From the NCBI RefSeq assembly GCF_023634645.1, contig NZ_JAMKMR010000007.1, positions 62,001 to 126,000 of the forward strand: 64,000 nucleotides of DNA. Reading direction: 5' to 3'. The notes beneath the pieces were generated by a model. That model searched no databases. It was not told the DNA's origin and saw only the letters and a program-made list of their open reading frames with translations. The position numbers were made by a program, and so were the translations under genes. Position 1 is the first letter of the stretch. Each line of letters starts with the position of its first letter. Source of the DNA: Vibrio sinus (GTDB taxonomy: Bacteria > Pseudomonadota > Gammaproteobacteria > Enterobacterales > Vibrionaceae). This document shows, one piece after another, positions 9,038 to 17,859 of this stretch.

Positions 9038-9823
9038 TTAGCTCCCTTGAGCACCGATTAACTGAGAAAGATTGCGAGGAAAAGCTTTACCCTCAACTTC
9101 TTCACGATAGTCCCTAGCCACTTTTGTAATCGTCTCGCTAATGTGGACAAATTGTTTAGAAAAAGGAGGCCAATCTACTCCCAAACCTAAGGCATCGTTA
9201 ATCACTAAAACTTGTCCATCGCACTCTGAGCCTGCGCCTATGCCTATTGTTGGTATCAAAAGCTCTTGTGTGATTTGACCAGCTAAAGCGTGAGGGATAT
9301 GCTCCAGCACCAGCATAAATGCACCAGCCTGTTGGATTTTTCTTGCTTCCTGTTTCACTTTTTCTGCTTCAGAACTGGTATTGCCCACTTTCTTAAAGCT
9401 TTTGGCGGTTTGAGGGGTGAGCCCTGTGTGTCCAACGACTGGAATACCGTGTGACACCAAGTGGCGGATGACATCTACCTTTGCACCTTCGAGCTTGACA
9501 CTGTCTGCTCCGGCTGCAATAAGACGGTTTGCATTGACTAAAGCGGTATCGGGATCTTTATCGGCTTGATAAGGAAGATCACCGATAATGTGGGTGTTCG
9601 GCGCTCCTCGCCTGACAGCACCGACATGATATTCGATGTGTTCCATGGTGACATCACGAGTGCTCTCAAATCCCATCTCGACCATACCAACGGTATCACC
9701 AACCAAGATGACAGCCACACCAGCCGTTTCAACGCACCTTGCAACGGGGCAAGTATAGGCGGTGAGCATCGAGATGGGGGTTGCTCCTTTCATCGCCAAC
9801 AAATCACTTGAAAGCAACTTCAT
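9038..9823 (-). CDS. panB: 3-methyl-2-oxobutanoate hydroxymethyltransferase (ketopantoate hydroxymethyltransferase)
   Basis: 261 aa, the usual PanB length. It transfers a one-carbon unit from 5,10-methylene-THF to 2-oxoisovalerate, the first step of pantothenate synthesis. Visible family blocks are MLTAYTCPVARCVETAGV at the N-terminus, VILVGDTVGMVEMGFEST (metal-binding Asp), GADSVKLEGA, VVGHTGLTPQ and IPTIGIGAGSECDGQVLVI. No panC lies beside it, whereas panB and panC are normally paired. This copy may therefore be a second paralogue or part of a different pathway. Confidence 0.9.
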   Translation of the reverse strand: MKLLSSDLLAMKGATPISMLTAYTCPVARCVETAGVAVILVGDTVGMVEMGFESTRDVTMEHIEYHVGAVRRGAPNTHIIGDLPYQADKDPDTALVNANRLIAAGADSVKLEGAKVDVIRHLVSHGIPVVGHTGLTPQTAKSFKKVGNTSSEAEKVKQEARKIQQAGAFMLVLEHIPHALAGQITQELLIPTIGIGAGSECDGQVLVINDALGLGVDWPPFSKQFVHISETITKVARDYREEVEGKAFPRNLSQLIGAQGS

Positions 9824-9924
9824 AACTAAACTCCTTATAAATTAGAGAATTAAGAAACGAAAATGCAATATATCAAATGGCCTTCTTGTTGACGATGGTA
9901 ATATTCCTAATCTAACTTTCTACG

Positions 9925-11388
9925 TTAAGTCGTCGGCTCAACAACATGAACCAACTCAGGATTAAACTGATCAAATGATGTTACGCCCGCAGTTTCTGCG
10001 ATATCGATAAAATCCGCTATGGTGTTATCGTGAAAGTTTCTCACTTGATGAGATTTAAAGTTCGGCACGATGCCCTTCGCCAGCTCATGGTTTTGCGTTG
10101 CAACACCTGTTGGGCAGCGGTCAGTATGGCATTTTAACGACTGAATACAGCCCAACGAAAGCATAAAGCCCCTAGCAGAGTTACACAAATCGGCCCCGTA
10201 GCAAAACGCCTTAAACATGTTAAAGCCAGACACCACTTTACCTGCATAAATGATTTTAATGCGGTCGCGTATGCCTTTTTTGATTAACGCACCATTGACG
10301 AACTTAAGTGCATCATCACCACGCATACCAATATGGTTAGAGTAATCTAACGGCGCAGCACCGGTTCCACCTTCAGCCGCATCCACGGTGATAAAGTCTG
10401 GATAAATCTCTTTTTCAATAAATCGATCTAACAAAGATTCAAATTCACTTGGTTGACCAATACATAATTTGATGCCGATGGGTTTACCACCACTTAGATC
10501 GCGCAAGATACCAATAAACTCAACCAATTTTTCTTCAGTGGGGAATGAAGGGTTAAACGGAGGAGACAAGACATCAGTATGGGGCTCAACCATACGAATC
10601 TTAGCAATCTCTGGCGTATTTTTTGCCGCTGGTAGTACCCCACCATGACCAGGTTTAGCCCCTTGAGACAGTTTAATCTCAATCATTTTGATCGAGTCGA
10701 GTTTACTTTTCTTACGAAATGCCTCTTCATCGAGTCGCCCGTCAGGATAGCGAAAGCCAAAGTTCGCCGTGCCCACTTGTAGAACAACATCCCCGCCTTC
10801 CATGTGGTAAGGTGTTAAACCACCTTCACCTGTATTGTGTGAAAAGCCACCTAACGCCGCACCTTTGTTTAAAGATTGAATTGCGGTTTTACTTAGCGCT
10901 CCAAAACTCATGGCAGAAATGTTTAGAATCGAAGCAGAGTAAGGGCGAGTACACTCAGGGCCACCCACTAATACTCTTGGCTGGTCTTCAAATTCACCTT
11001 TGCTAAACATGCTATGACCAATCCACTCCAACCCTTCTTTGTAGAAATCTCTTTCGGTACCAAGTGGGTGGTAGCCTGGCTTATTTTCTGCTCTGGCATA
11101 GACAAGTTTAATGGTGTTTTTACTAAATGGTCTGCCGCCAGTATTACTCTCGACAAAGTAATCGTGCAGAATTGGGGCAATATCCAGCAGTATGTATCTT
11201 AAGTGACCAAAAATAGGATACTCACGTAACACCGCATTCTTTTGTTGTAAAACGTCATACCAACCAAGAGCACTGAAAGCGAGAATCAGTATCAGAACTA
11301 ACGTATCGCCTTGTAATAGGAGTTGATTCAATATCGCCATGACACTGAGCATGATCGACATAAAGATGAAGATTTTTCTATACGACAT
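9925..11388 (-). CDS. FMN-binding glutamate synthase family protein, membrane anchored
   Basis: 487 aa. Two N-terminal hydrophobic stretches (residues ~5-50) anchor it in the membrane. The rest is a GltB-like FMN domain: MSFGALSKTAIQSLNKGA, HNTGEGGLTPYHMEGGDVVLQ, GAKPGHGGVLP, ITVDAAEGGTGAAPLDYSNH and CNSARGFMLSLGCIQSLKCH with DRCPTGVATQ. The Cys-rich stretch corresponds to the 3Fe-4S region of glutamate synthase. It lacks the glutaminase domain, so it is not a complete glutamate synthase, and the reaction is uncertain. It stands alone. Confidence 0.85.
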   Translation of the reverse strand: MSYRKIFIFMSIMLSVMAILNQLLLQGDTLVLILILAFSALGWYDVLQQKNAVLREYPIFGHLRYILLDIAPILHDYFVESNTGGRPFSKNTIKLVYARAENKPGYHPLGTERDFYKEGLEWIGHSMFSKGEFEDQPRVLVGGPECTRPYSASILNISAMSFGALSKTAIQSLNKGAALGGFSHNTGEGGLTPYHMEGGDVVLQVGTANFGFRYPDGRLDEEAFRKKSKLDSIKMIEIKLSQGAKPGHGGVLPAAKNTPEIAKIRMVEPHTDVLSPPFNPSFPTEEKLVEFIGILRDLSGGKPIGIKLCIGQPSEFESLLDRFIEKEIYPDFITVDAAEGGTGAAPLDYSNHIGMRGDDALKFVNGALIKKGIRDRIKIIYAGKVVSGFNMFKAFCYGADLCNSARGFMLSLGCIQSLKCHTDRCPTGVATQNHELAKGIVPNFKSHQVRNFHDNTIADFIDIAETAGVTSFDQFNPELVHVVEPTT

Positions 11389-11593
11389 GTAGGAGCCTTA
11401 TTGAAGTTGACTATCTTATAATGTTAAGCAATTACTCGTTGAGTATATACCTAAGTCACTCCAAGATACTCCCTTCAACGAGATATACCAAAGTTAAATT
11501 ATCTATAGCTATGTCAACTTCCTACGACAGACGGTATAAATCGACCTAAATCCCGTTATTTTTCAAACCAAACCACAAGAAAATCAAATAATA

Positions 11594-12118
11594 TTAACAC
11601 GTTAAATACTCTTCACTCACCATTATGCAACGCTGCACTACTTGTTCGAAACTACAATTAATATCAATGTAGTGAGTATTGATCTCTTGATGGGTGGGCA
11701 TTTCGAGCGTTTGATACTGACTATCGAGCAGTGAAGGCGGCATAAAGTGCCCTTCTCGGTTTTGCATTCTTTGTGCAACGATGGCTTGGTCTGCATGCAA
11801 GTGCAAAAACACTACGTGCTCGTTACCTTCTCGGATTGCGTCACGATAAGACTTCTTCAACGCAGAGCAGACAATAACCGCCACTTCACTTTTCTTTTCA
11901 ATGCTAAATGCTGCATCTCTAATACGTATTAGCCACGGTGCTCTATCGTGATCATCAAGGGGCTGACCATTGGACATTTTTATCACGTTACTTCGCGGAT
12001 GAAGATCATCACCATCAATAAATTTAGCACCAATACGCCTAGAAAGTTCACTACCAACCGTGGACTTTCCCGTACTAGCCACGCCCATGATTATAAAAAC
12101 TAATCCACTCTTACTCAT
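11594..12118 (-). CDS. gntK: Gluconokinase
   Basis: 174 aa from ATG 12118, which has a good site (GAAGG, spacing 5); a GTG at 12142 is in frame but less likely. It phosphorylates D-gluconate to 6-phosphogluconate for the Entner-Doudoroff and pentose-phosphate routes. P-loop MGVASTGKSTVG, then DGDDLHPRSNVIKMSNGQPL and DDHDRAPWL, then VCSALKKSYRD, are classic GntK signatures. It diverges from a GntP-type permease, with GntR operators between, and the matching repressor lies beyond. Confidence 0.93.
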   Translation of the reverse strand: MSKSGLVFIIMGVASTGKSTVGSELSRRIGAKFIDGDDLHPRSNVIKMSNGQPLDDHDRAPWLIRIRDAAFSIEKKSEVAVIVCSALKKSYRDAIREGNEHVVFLHLHADQAIVAQRMQNREGHFMPPSLLDSQYQTLEMPTHQEINTHYIDINCSFEQVVQRCIMVSEEYLTC

Positions 12119-12177
12119 TATTACCTTCGAATATCGACTCACTTAGCGTTATCAAAATAGCAAAATTAGCGCCTGCA

Positions 12178-12193
12178 ATGTTACGGGTAACTT
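12178..12193. promoter_or_regulatory. Putative GntR operator 1
   Basis: ATGTTACGGGTAACTT matches the enterobacterial GntR box (ATGTTACCCGTAACAT-like) in both half-sites. It lies ~60 bp upstream of gntK in the divergent gntK/permease region, where a repressor could block both promoters. The regulator gene is nearby (13705-14700). Confidence 0.75.
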
Positions 12194-12200
12194 TAACAAG

Positions 12201-12216
12201 TGTGAAATATCTCAAA
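12201..12216. promoter_or_regulatory. Possible CRP site
   Basis: TGTGAAATATCTCAAA has a perfect left half TGTGA and a right half TCAAA one base from TCACA, spaced by 6. It sits between the GntR operators in the divergent promoter region, which would fit catabolite control of gluconate use. Confidence 0.4.
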
Positions 12217-12266
12217 GAATCAATATTACCCAGAAGATATGCCGTTATTGATAATTTACATCATTA

Positions 12267-12296
12267 ATATTACGGGTAACATGTTACCGGTAAACA
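12267..12296. promoter_or_regulatory. Putative tandem GntR operators 2 and 3
   Basis: ATATTACGGGTAACAT (12267-12282) overlaps by two bases with ATGTTACCGGTAAACA (12281-12296), giving two adjoining operators just upstream of the permease ribosome site. Together with operator 1 this makes three sites in 120 bp, a layout suited to looping or cooperative repression of the gluconate genes. Confidence 0.75.
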
Positions 12297-12329
12297 AAAG
12301 TAGCATAACAACAATGAAAAGGACAAAAT

Positions 12330-13673
12330 ATGTCTGATTTTACCCTCATTCTCACCTCAGCAGGATCGATTGTCTTGCTGCTGTACTTAGTGATGAAAGT
12401 ACGGCTGCATGCGGTGGTTGCTCTTATTCTTGTTTCAATGATCGCAGGGATCTTATCTGGTATGAGCCCTCAAACCATTGCCGCAACCATCCAGAAAGGC
12501 ATGGGTGGTACGCTGGGGTTTGTCGCGGTAGTGGTCGCACTCGGCGCTATGTTTGGCAAAGTCATGGAAGAAACCGGAGCCTTGGATCAAATTGCCCATA
12601 CTTTGCTCAATAAATTTGGTGAGGATAAAGCGAATTGGGCGTTAACCTTTACTGGCTTTATCTGCGCGCTACCTTTATTTTTTGATGTCGCTGTCGTGCT
12701 TCTCATTGGCATCGCCTTCGCTGTGGTTCGCCGTGGTGGTGGCAGTGTAGTCAAAATTGGTATCGCACTGTTAGCAGGCATCGCTACTTGTCAGGCCTTC
12801 CTTATCCCAGCTCCGGGCCCAATACTTGTCGCCTCTCAGTTACATGCGGATTTTGGCTACATGATTCTATTTGGCCTTATCGCGTCTGTCCCCGCAATGA
12901 TATTGGGTGGGCCCATTTGGGGAAGCTATATCGCCAAGCATGTGCATGTTGAGTTGCCTGAAGAACATAATGTCGACGAAAATCAACGTATAGGGACAGG
13001 CACTCCAACTTTTAAGCTCGCGCTTTCTCTTATCTTTCTACCACTAGTCTTAATTGGCTCTAACACCATAGGTAGCCGCTTTGTCGAGCAAGGCTCAAAC
13101 CTACAGCACTGGCTGCAGTTTATTGGTCACCCCTTTACCGCCATTATCGTGGCCTGCTTAGCTGCGTTTTATCAGCTGGGCTATCGTAGAGGCGTATCGA
13201 ATGACAAAATCATGCAGATTTGTGGTGCGGCGCTTCAGCCCGCTGGCGTCATCATTCTAGTGACAGGGGCTGGCGGTGTATTTAAACAAGTTTTGATTGA
13301 CTCTGGTGTGGGAGCCGCTTTGGGTAACATTCTAGCCGGCTCAGGCTTGCCTGTTGTGGTTTTAGCTTTTGTTTTGGCCGCTGCAGTCCGCATTATTCAA
13401 GGGTCAGCGACTGTCGCTATGCTTACTGCCTGTGGGCTCATTATTCCAATGCTGCAACCGCTTGGCTTAGATGGTGCTCAGTTAGCAGCCGTGACGATAG
13501 CTATTGGTGGTGGCGCTATTGTGTTTTCACACGTTAATGATTCAGGTTTTTGGCTGGCGAACAAATTTCTAGGACTGAGTGAAATACAAACGCTGAAAAC
13601 CTGGACTATCATGGAAACCATTGTCGGTACAACGGGCGGTATAGTGGCTCTGCTAATATCGTTGTTCTTATAA
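12330..13673 (+). CDS. GntP-family gluconate:H+ symporter
   Basis: 447 aa, the usual length of GntT/GntU/GntP carriers, with about 12 hydrophobic helices. Family blocks include GGTLGFVAVVVALGAMFGKVME, CALPLFFDVAVVLLIGIAFA, LLAGIATCQAFLIPAPGPI and GGGAIVFSHVNDSGFWLANK. It would import gluconate for the divergently encoded kinase. Its ribosome site is AAAGGA. Which of the named E. coli carriers it is orthologous to cannot be told without a tree, so no symbol is given. Confidence 0.9.
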   Translation: MSDFTLILTSAGSIVLLLYLVMKVRLHAVVALILVSMIAGILSGMSPQTIAATIQKGMGGTLGFVAVVVALGAMFGKVMEETGALDQIAHTLLNKFGEDKANWALTFTGFICALPLFFDVAVVLLIGIAFAVVRRGGGSVVKIGIALLAGIATCQAFLIPAPGPILVASQLHADFGYMILFGLIASVPAMILGGPIWGSYIAKHVHVELPEEHNVDENQRIGTGTPTFKLALSLIFLPLVLIGSNTIGSRFVEQGSNLQHWLQFIGHPFTAIIVACLAAFYQLGYRRGVSNDKIMQICGAALQPAGVIILVTGAGGVFKQVLIDSGVGAALGNILAGSGLPVVVLAFVLAAAVRIIQGSATVAMLTACGLIIPMLQPLGLDGAQLAAVTIAIGGGAIVFSHVNDSGFWLANKFLGLSEIQTLKTWTIMETIVGTTGGIVALLISLFL

Positions 13674-13704
13674 CTCTGCGATTGAGACTAGCGTCTGGCT
13701 GGTC

Positions 13705-14700
13705 TCAAATACTTTCTCCATCTTCAATGTTAACGGGTAGCTCAATCGTGTTGCATTGCGTATTTTTTCCAGATATCTGCATCAAAATTTGTTGAGCGGC
13801 AATACGGCCAATCTCTTGGCGAGGCGTCATAACACTGGCAAGCCTCGGAACAAGAGATTGCCCCACATCGAGGCCATGAAAGCCAGCAATACCTAGCTGC
13901 TGTGGTACCTTTATCCCCTGCTTATGGCATTCAAAGATCAATCCCGTTGCTAAATCATCATTGGTACAGAAAAAGCTGTCCACGTTTGGATGCTTGTCTA
14001 ACGCGTCCAATAACATGGCACGCCCGAGTGAAAAAGATGACGGTTTTTCCGTGAGCAGATAATTTGGCGTCAGACCATTTTCTCTCATCGCTTGCGCATA
14101 ACCTTGCTTTTTCAAATGTGTTCTTGCGTCTAACCTTGCTCCTAAATACAAGCACTGCCGATATCCCTTGTCGATCAAACGCTGAGTCATCAAATATCCA
14201 GCAGAGACATTGTTAAACCCGACGGCCTGATGAATGGCTTTTTGAGTGGTGTCCATCATTTCAACCGTTGGAACACCAGCCATTTGTATCATCGACAACG
14301 TCCGATCAGTATGCTTAAAATCGGATAAGATGAGCCCATCGACCTGATAGGACAACAATGACGTGATCCTTTGCTCTTCAATCTGCTCACAATAGCCATA
14401 GTGAGCAAGCATCACTTGATAGCCCGCCGCTTCAGTCACTTCTTCAATACCTTTAATCACATCAGCAAACACTTGGTTGGTCAATGACGGTACGAGTACA
14501 CCAATAGCAAGACTTTTTGAATTGGAAAGTAAGGCTGGAGCCCGGTTAGGAATATAGCCTGTTTTATCTATGGCTTGCTCAATTTTAGCACGTGTACGTT
14601 GGGCAACTTGCTCTGGGCTTCGCAAATATCGACTGACGGTCATCTTGGTAACGCCCACGATGTCCGCAATATCTTGTAGTGATGTTCTTTTGTTTTTCAC
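13705..14700 (-). CDS. gntR: LacI-family repressor of gluconate genes
   Basis: 331 aa, the length of E. coli GntR. The N-terminal helix-turn-helix is LQDIADIVGVTKMTVSRYL with hinge ALLSNSKSLAIGVLVPSLTNQVFADV, followed by a periplasmic-binding-protein-like effector domain ending NTIELPVNIEDGE. It should bind GntR boxes in the gntK/permease region and be released by gluconate or 6-phosphogluconate. It converges with the permease gene. A related palindrome TGTTACTGTAACA (14714-14726) just upstream of its start suggests autoregulation. Confidence 0.88.
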   Translation of the reverse strand: MKNKRTSLQDIADIVGVTKMTVSRYLRSPEQVAQRTRAKIEQAIDKTGYIPNRAPALLSNSKSLAIGVLVPSLTNQVFADVIKGIEEVTEAAGYQVMLAHYGYCEQIEEQRITSLLSYQVDGLILSDFKHTDRTLSMIQMAGVPTVEMMDTTQKAIHQAVGFNNVSAGYLMTQRLIDKGYRQCLYLGARLDARTHLKKQGYAQAMRENGLTPNYLLTEKPSSFSLGRAMLLDALDKHPNVDSFFCTNDDLATGLIFECHKQGIKVPQQLGIAGFHGLDVGQSLVPRLASVMTPRQEIGRIAAQQILMQISGKNTQCNTIELPVNIEDGESI

Positions 14701-14713
14701 ATTCCAATCCAGG

Positions 14714-14726
14714 TGTTACTGTAACA
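14714..14726. promoter_or_regulatory. Possible autoregulatory GntR-like palindrome
   Basis: TGTTACTGTAACA is a perfect palindrome with the GntR half-sites (TGTTAC/GTAACA), but the centre is one base shorter than in the three operators at 12178-12296. It lies 14 bp upstream of the gntR start codon. Confidence 0.4.
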
Positions 14727-14946
14727 TCCCGCATTATCCCTATATCTGATACGAAACACAATCCTAAGATTTTCAACATTTTCTTTGTATTTTAAGCACT
14801 TCAGGATAGATCCAAGTCACTTCAAGTTTACTTTGCATTTCTTGGACAAAAATCCTCTCCCCCAAAATCAAAAAGGACGTTAGAATGCTCGCATCGAGTA
14901 AATACCCTAGTGTATCGGGCTTTAAGACACGACGATTGGAGACACC

Positions 14947-15267
14947 ATGCTACGCTATTGCCTCATTGCAATTTCGGCCATACTACTTGCTGGATGCACA
15001 GAACATCAGGCAAATGAACTCGGGGTAGGCAACGGGACTGTCAATAGTTATCCGCAGAACATGTCTAACATGCAACTTTGCCAAACCCTCTACTTTTCAA
15101 GACCCACCGATCAAACCAGGGTAGCCATCGGCGCAGAGTTTGATAGAAGGCATTTGGATTACCAATCTTGTAAAGCACGATATAACCAAACTTTCTTAAC
15201 CACCTTAATCAAAGACTACCAGGTAGCGGAAGCGGCAAACTCTAGTGATTCTGGTAGTGATAGTTAG
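14947..15267 (+). CDS. Small putative lipoprotein, 106 aa
   Basis: The N-terminus LRYCLIAISAILLAGC is a lipoprotein signal with lipobox LLAGC; the lipidated Cys would be residue 17. The mature part (~90 aa) is soluble and contains paired Cys (MQLCQTLYFS and YQSCKARYN), suggesting a disulfide. Ser-rich C-terminus. The start has a GGAG site. I do not recognise a named family; small vibrio envelope lipoproteins look like this. Confidence 0.75.
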   Translation: MLRYCLIAISAILLAGCTEHQANELGVGNGTVNSYPQNMSNMQLCQTLYFSRPTDQTRVAIGAEFDRRHLDYQSCKARYNQTFLTTLIKDYQVAEAANSSDSGSDS

Positions 15268-15278
15268 ATTTATATTAA

Positions 15279-15330
15279 GAAGGACACACAGTCCAAAGAG
15301 GGATTAAAGGGATTAAAAGGGACACACTCC
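15279..15330. repeat. Left-flank GGACACAC repeats of the RAYT element
   Basis: Two copies of GGACACAC or GGGACACAC occur upstream of the transposase gene (GAAGGACACACAG near 15280 and AAAGGGACACACTCC near 15317). The reverse complement, GTGTGTCC, is present three times on the other flank, so the gene is bracketed by inverted copies of a short motif. Confidence 0.6.
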
Positions 15331-15447
15331 CCAAGTGTAGAATAAGTATGATTTATCAAGATCTAGGTGGTATACCGACACCTTTTCGATGCCTTCCTCA
15401 GCCTATTGCCATCATCATTACTCCATCTTTGTACTCTCGGATAATAG

Positions 15448-16413
15448 ATGATGACAACAGCCCGCTCTCGACTAGTTTGCCTTGAATCCACCGCCTACTA
15501 TCATTGTGTATCACGATGTGTTCGACGCTCGTTTCTATGTGGTGAAGATGCCTTAACGGGTAGAAGCTATGAACACCGTCGAGCGTGGGTTGAGAAGAAA
15601 ATACACCAATTGTCTGCCGTTTACTGCATTGATGTGTGTGCTTATGCCGTCATGAGTAATCACTACCATATTGTCTTGTATGTCGATAAACAAGGTGCGG
15701 ACAAGCTCACACCGTATGAAGTGGCTAAACGTTGGGGTCAACATCACCACTTACCTTTGATAGTTCAACGTTGGCTGAACGGTGAACCTACGAATGGAGC
15801 AGAACTTCATGCCATCTTCACCCTAATTGACCAATGGCGAGCTAGACTCTGTAACCTGAGCTGGTTTATGAAAGAGCTCAACTATGAGATTGCGTGTCGA
15901 GCGAACAAAGAAGATGACTGCAAAGGGCATTTTTGGGAAAGCCGCTTTAAAAGCCAAGCCTTGTTGGATGAACAAGCCTTACTTGCAGCAATGGCTTACG
16001 TGGATTTAAACCCTGTACGAGCTGGTGTAAGCAAGACACCAGAAACCTCAGAGCATACATCAATTCAAGTGAGAATTCGCGCGCTCAAGAACAATCAAGC
16101 CACCGCTCCAGGACTTGCGGTGTTCATTGGTAACCCAACCAATGAAATGGTCAAAGGATTGCCGTTTCGCCTCATCGATTACCTCGAACTGGTGGATTGG
16201 AGTGCCAGGCAGTACAGCAAAGGGAAACACGTCATGCTGAGCAAGGTTCCTCCCATACTGTCCAGACTCAAACTCTCCCCGAGCCAATGGTCCATCGCTA
16301 CCACTCAAATTGAGAAATACCGAGCCACATTTTTAGGCTGCAAACTGAGCCTTACCCACTTCAAACAGCTAAATCACAGAAAACGAGTTCACGCTTTGTC
16401 TTTAGATAGTTAG
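15448..16413 (+). CDS. REP-associated tyrosine transposase (RAYT, Y1/HUH superfamily)
   Basis: 321 aa. The N-terminal Y1 domain begins ESTAYYHCVSRCVRRSFLC and contains the HUH metal-binding motif in AVMSNHYHIVLYVD. The downstream KEDDCKGHFWESRFKSQALL and AMAYVDLNPVRAG blocks are typical of RAYTs, with the catalytic Tyr in or near the YVDLNP region. These are single-strand nucleases linked to short palindromic repeats rather than autonomous insertion sequences. The flanks carry GGACACAC/GTGTGTCC motifs in inverted orientation, presumably its recognition sequences. The LysR gene's stop lies within two bases of the last repeat. Confidence 0.85.
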   Translation: MMTTARSRLVCLESTAYYHCVSRCVRRSFLCGEDALTGRSYEHRRAWVEKKIHQLSAVYCIDVCAYAVMSNHYHIVLYVDKQGADKLTPYEVAKRWGQHHHLPLIVQRWLNGEPTNGAELHAIFTLIDQWRARLCNLSWFMKELNYEIACRANKEDDCKGHFWESRFKSQALLDEQALLAAMAYVDLNPVRAGVSKTPETSEHTSIQVRIRALKNNQATAPGLAVFIGNPTNEMVKGLPFRLIDYLELVDWSARQYSKGKHVMLSKVPPILSRLKLSPSQWSIATTQIEKYRATFLGCKLSLTHFKQLNHRKRVHALSLDS

Positions 16414-16570
16414 GTAGCGACCTCACCAGCCTTTGTATGATCTCTTTCTAAGCTCACGCAAAAAGGTGAATATTCATAGATAAAAATTCACCTACTCAAA
16501 AACATACCATTAATCATCAGAACCGAGTATCGGTGTAAGCCACTAAGTCTTTAATACTCTAAGTTATAGT

Positions 16571-16642
16571 GTGTGTCCTTCTAACCCAATTTGGAAGTGT
16601 GTGTCCATCTAATCTTCATAGCCAAAGAGTGTGTCCATCTAA
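16571..16642. repeat. Right-flank GTGTGTCC(A/T)TCTAA repeats of the RAYT element
   Basis: Three copies at 16571-16584, 16599-16612 and 16629-16642 share GTGTGTCC followed by ATCTAA or TTCTAA, spaced 28-30 bp. They are inverted relative to the GGACACAC copies at 15280 and 15317. The third copy ends immediately before the stop codon of the LysR gene. Confidence 0.65.
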
Positions 16643-16643
16643 C

Positions 16644-17552
16644 CTACATCTCATCTTTCAGCTCTTTAGTCCTAGAGATTAAATAGTCTTTAAAATCAGT
16701 ACACCGTGCTGGCATTTGGGTGCGTTTTTGGTAGTACAAACTCAGCTCAAACTCACTTTTCACGTAATCATTTAAAATGGAAACTAACGTGCCACTTTGT
16801 AGTTCTTCCTTAACCAATTGTTTTGGCAAATAGGCGACCCCTCCTCCTTGCAGAGCAACATTTTTCACAAACATACTGTTTTCAATTTCAATCGTTTGCG
16901 CAATTTCTACCGTGGTAAACACGCCTTGTTTTTCAAATTGCCAACGGTTACCACCGACTAATGTCGACGTATATAAGCAGTTATGGTATTTCAGCTCCTC
17001 AGGCGTCATAGGCTCTTCATTTTGTTGAATATAATCCGGAGAGCAACAAGCCACCAGAGGGTAGCGAAGCAATACTCGTTTCACCAATAGACTGTCTTTG
17101 TCTAGATGTCCTTTGTAGGTGGCGTGCGCTTTTATAGAAAAATCCACTTCATGCAAGTGATCAACTGGCAGAGCTGTTTCGAGAATTTTAAACGATACTT
17201 TCGGGTGCATCGCCAAGTATTCACCCACTATCTGACTTAAAAACTTTTGTGCAAATAATGGCGTAGCCGCTATTTTGATTAGCCCTCTCATCTCGTGCTC
17301 CAAATTCTGTATTCCAGTAAACACGTCCTTGGCACTGCGATAAATTGGGTCGTACTGCTGGTACAATAGTTTGCCAACATCAGTAGGCGAAATCGTCCTC
17401 GTTGAGCGCATTAATAAACTCACTCCTAACTCTTCTTCTAACTCTTTAATCCACCGGCTTCCCGCCGAAGTCGAAATGCCGTGGATTCTCGCACCTTCAG
17501 AAATAGAGCCTGTTCGCACAACTTCAACAAAAAAAGCTGCTTTATCCAGCAT
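16644..17552 (-). CDS. LysR-family transcriptional regulator
   Basis: 302 aa. The N-terminal winged HTH reads FVEVVRTGSISEGARIHGIS, TSAGSRWIKELEEELGVSLL, MRSTRTISPTDVGKLLY; the rest is a LysR substrate-binding domain (HEMRGLIKIAATPLFAQKFL and following). It diverges from the SDR gene at 17860 across a 307-bp promoter region that contains a T-N11-A palindrome. It likely controls the SDR and possibly the CoA-transferase and hydrolase genes, sensing a short-chain acid intermediate. Confidence 0.88.
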   Translation of the reverse strand: MLDKAAFFVEVVRTGSISEGARIHGISTSAGSRWIKELEEELGVSLLMRSTRTISPTDVGKLLYQQYDPIYRSAKDVFTGIQNLEHEMRGLIKIAATPLFAQKFLSQIVGEYLAMHPKVSFKILETALPVDHLHEVDFSIKAHATYKGHLDKDSLLVKRVLLRYPLVACCSPDYIQQNEEPMTPEELKYHNCLYTSTLVGGNRWQFEKQGVFTTVEIAQTIEIENSMFVKNVALQGGGVAYLPKQLVKEELQSGTLVSILNDYVKSEFELSLYYQKRTQMPARCTDFKDYLISRTKELKDEM

Positions 17553-17695
17553 TTATAACCCCCTTTCACCCCTTCCCCAATTTCAAAAATTAGAATCCTA
17601 TAAATGGGAAAATAATACATGTTTAGATAGCGTTATTATGATACTGATCAAAGCTCAATTGTGCATGCTGATTAATAATAATTTGGTTATAGCAT

Positions 17696-17708
17696 TGATT
17701 TTTAATCA
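17696..17708. promoter_or_regulatory. Candidate LysR T-N11-A operator
   Basis: TGATTTTTAATCA is a perfect 5-bp inverted repeat around TTT and fits the T-N11-A rule. It is centred ~150 bp from each of the two divergent starts in the LysR/SDR spacer (17553-17859), which is otherwise AT-rich with no gene. A second TGATTAA half lies 29 bp to the left. Confidence 0.45.
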
Positions 17709-17859
17709 TTTAATTGGTCAAGCACTGTATAGTCGCTTAATTTCACTTTCCACGTTGATGGCGGTTTGCAAAATTTGAGTCATCGAATTCTAGTTGCTAT
17801 ATCTATGAAGCCTAATATAACGGATTCATAGGGACGTAAATAAAACGGAGGAAATCATC

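Noticed and set aside
17371..17778. Plus-strand 135-codon frame antisense to the LysR gene
   Set aside because: It is a shadow of the LysR coding strand extended into the promoter; no start signals.
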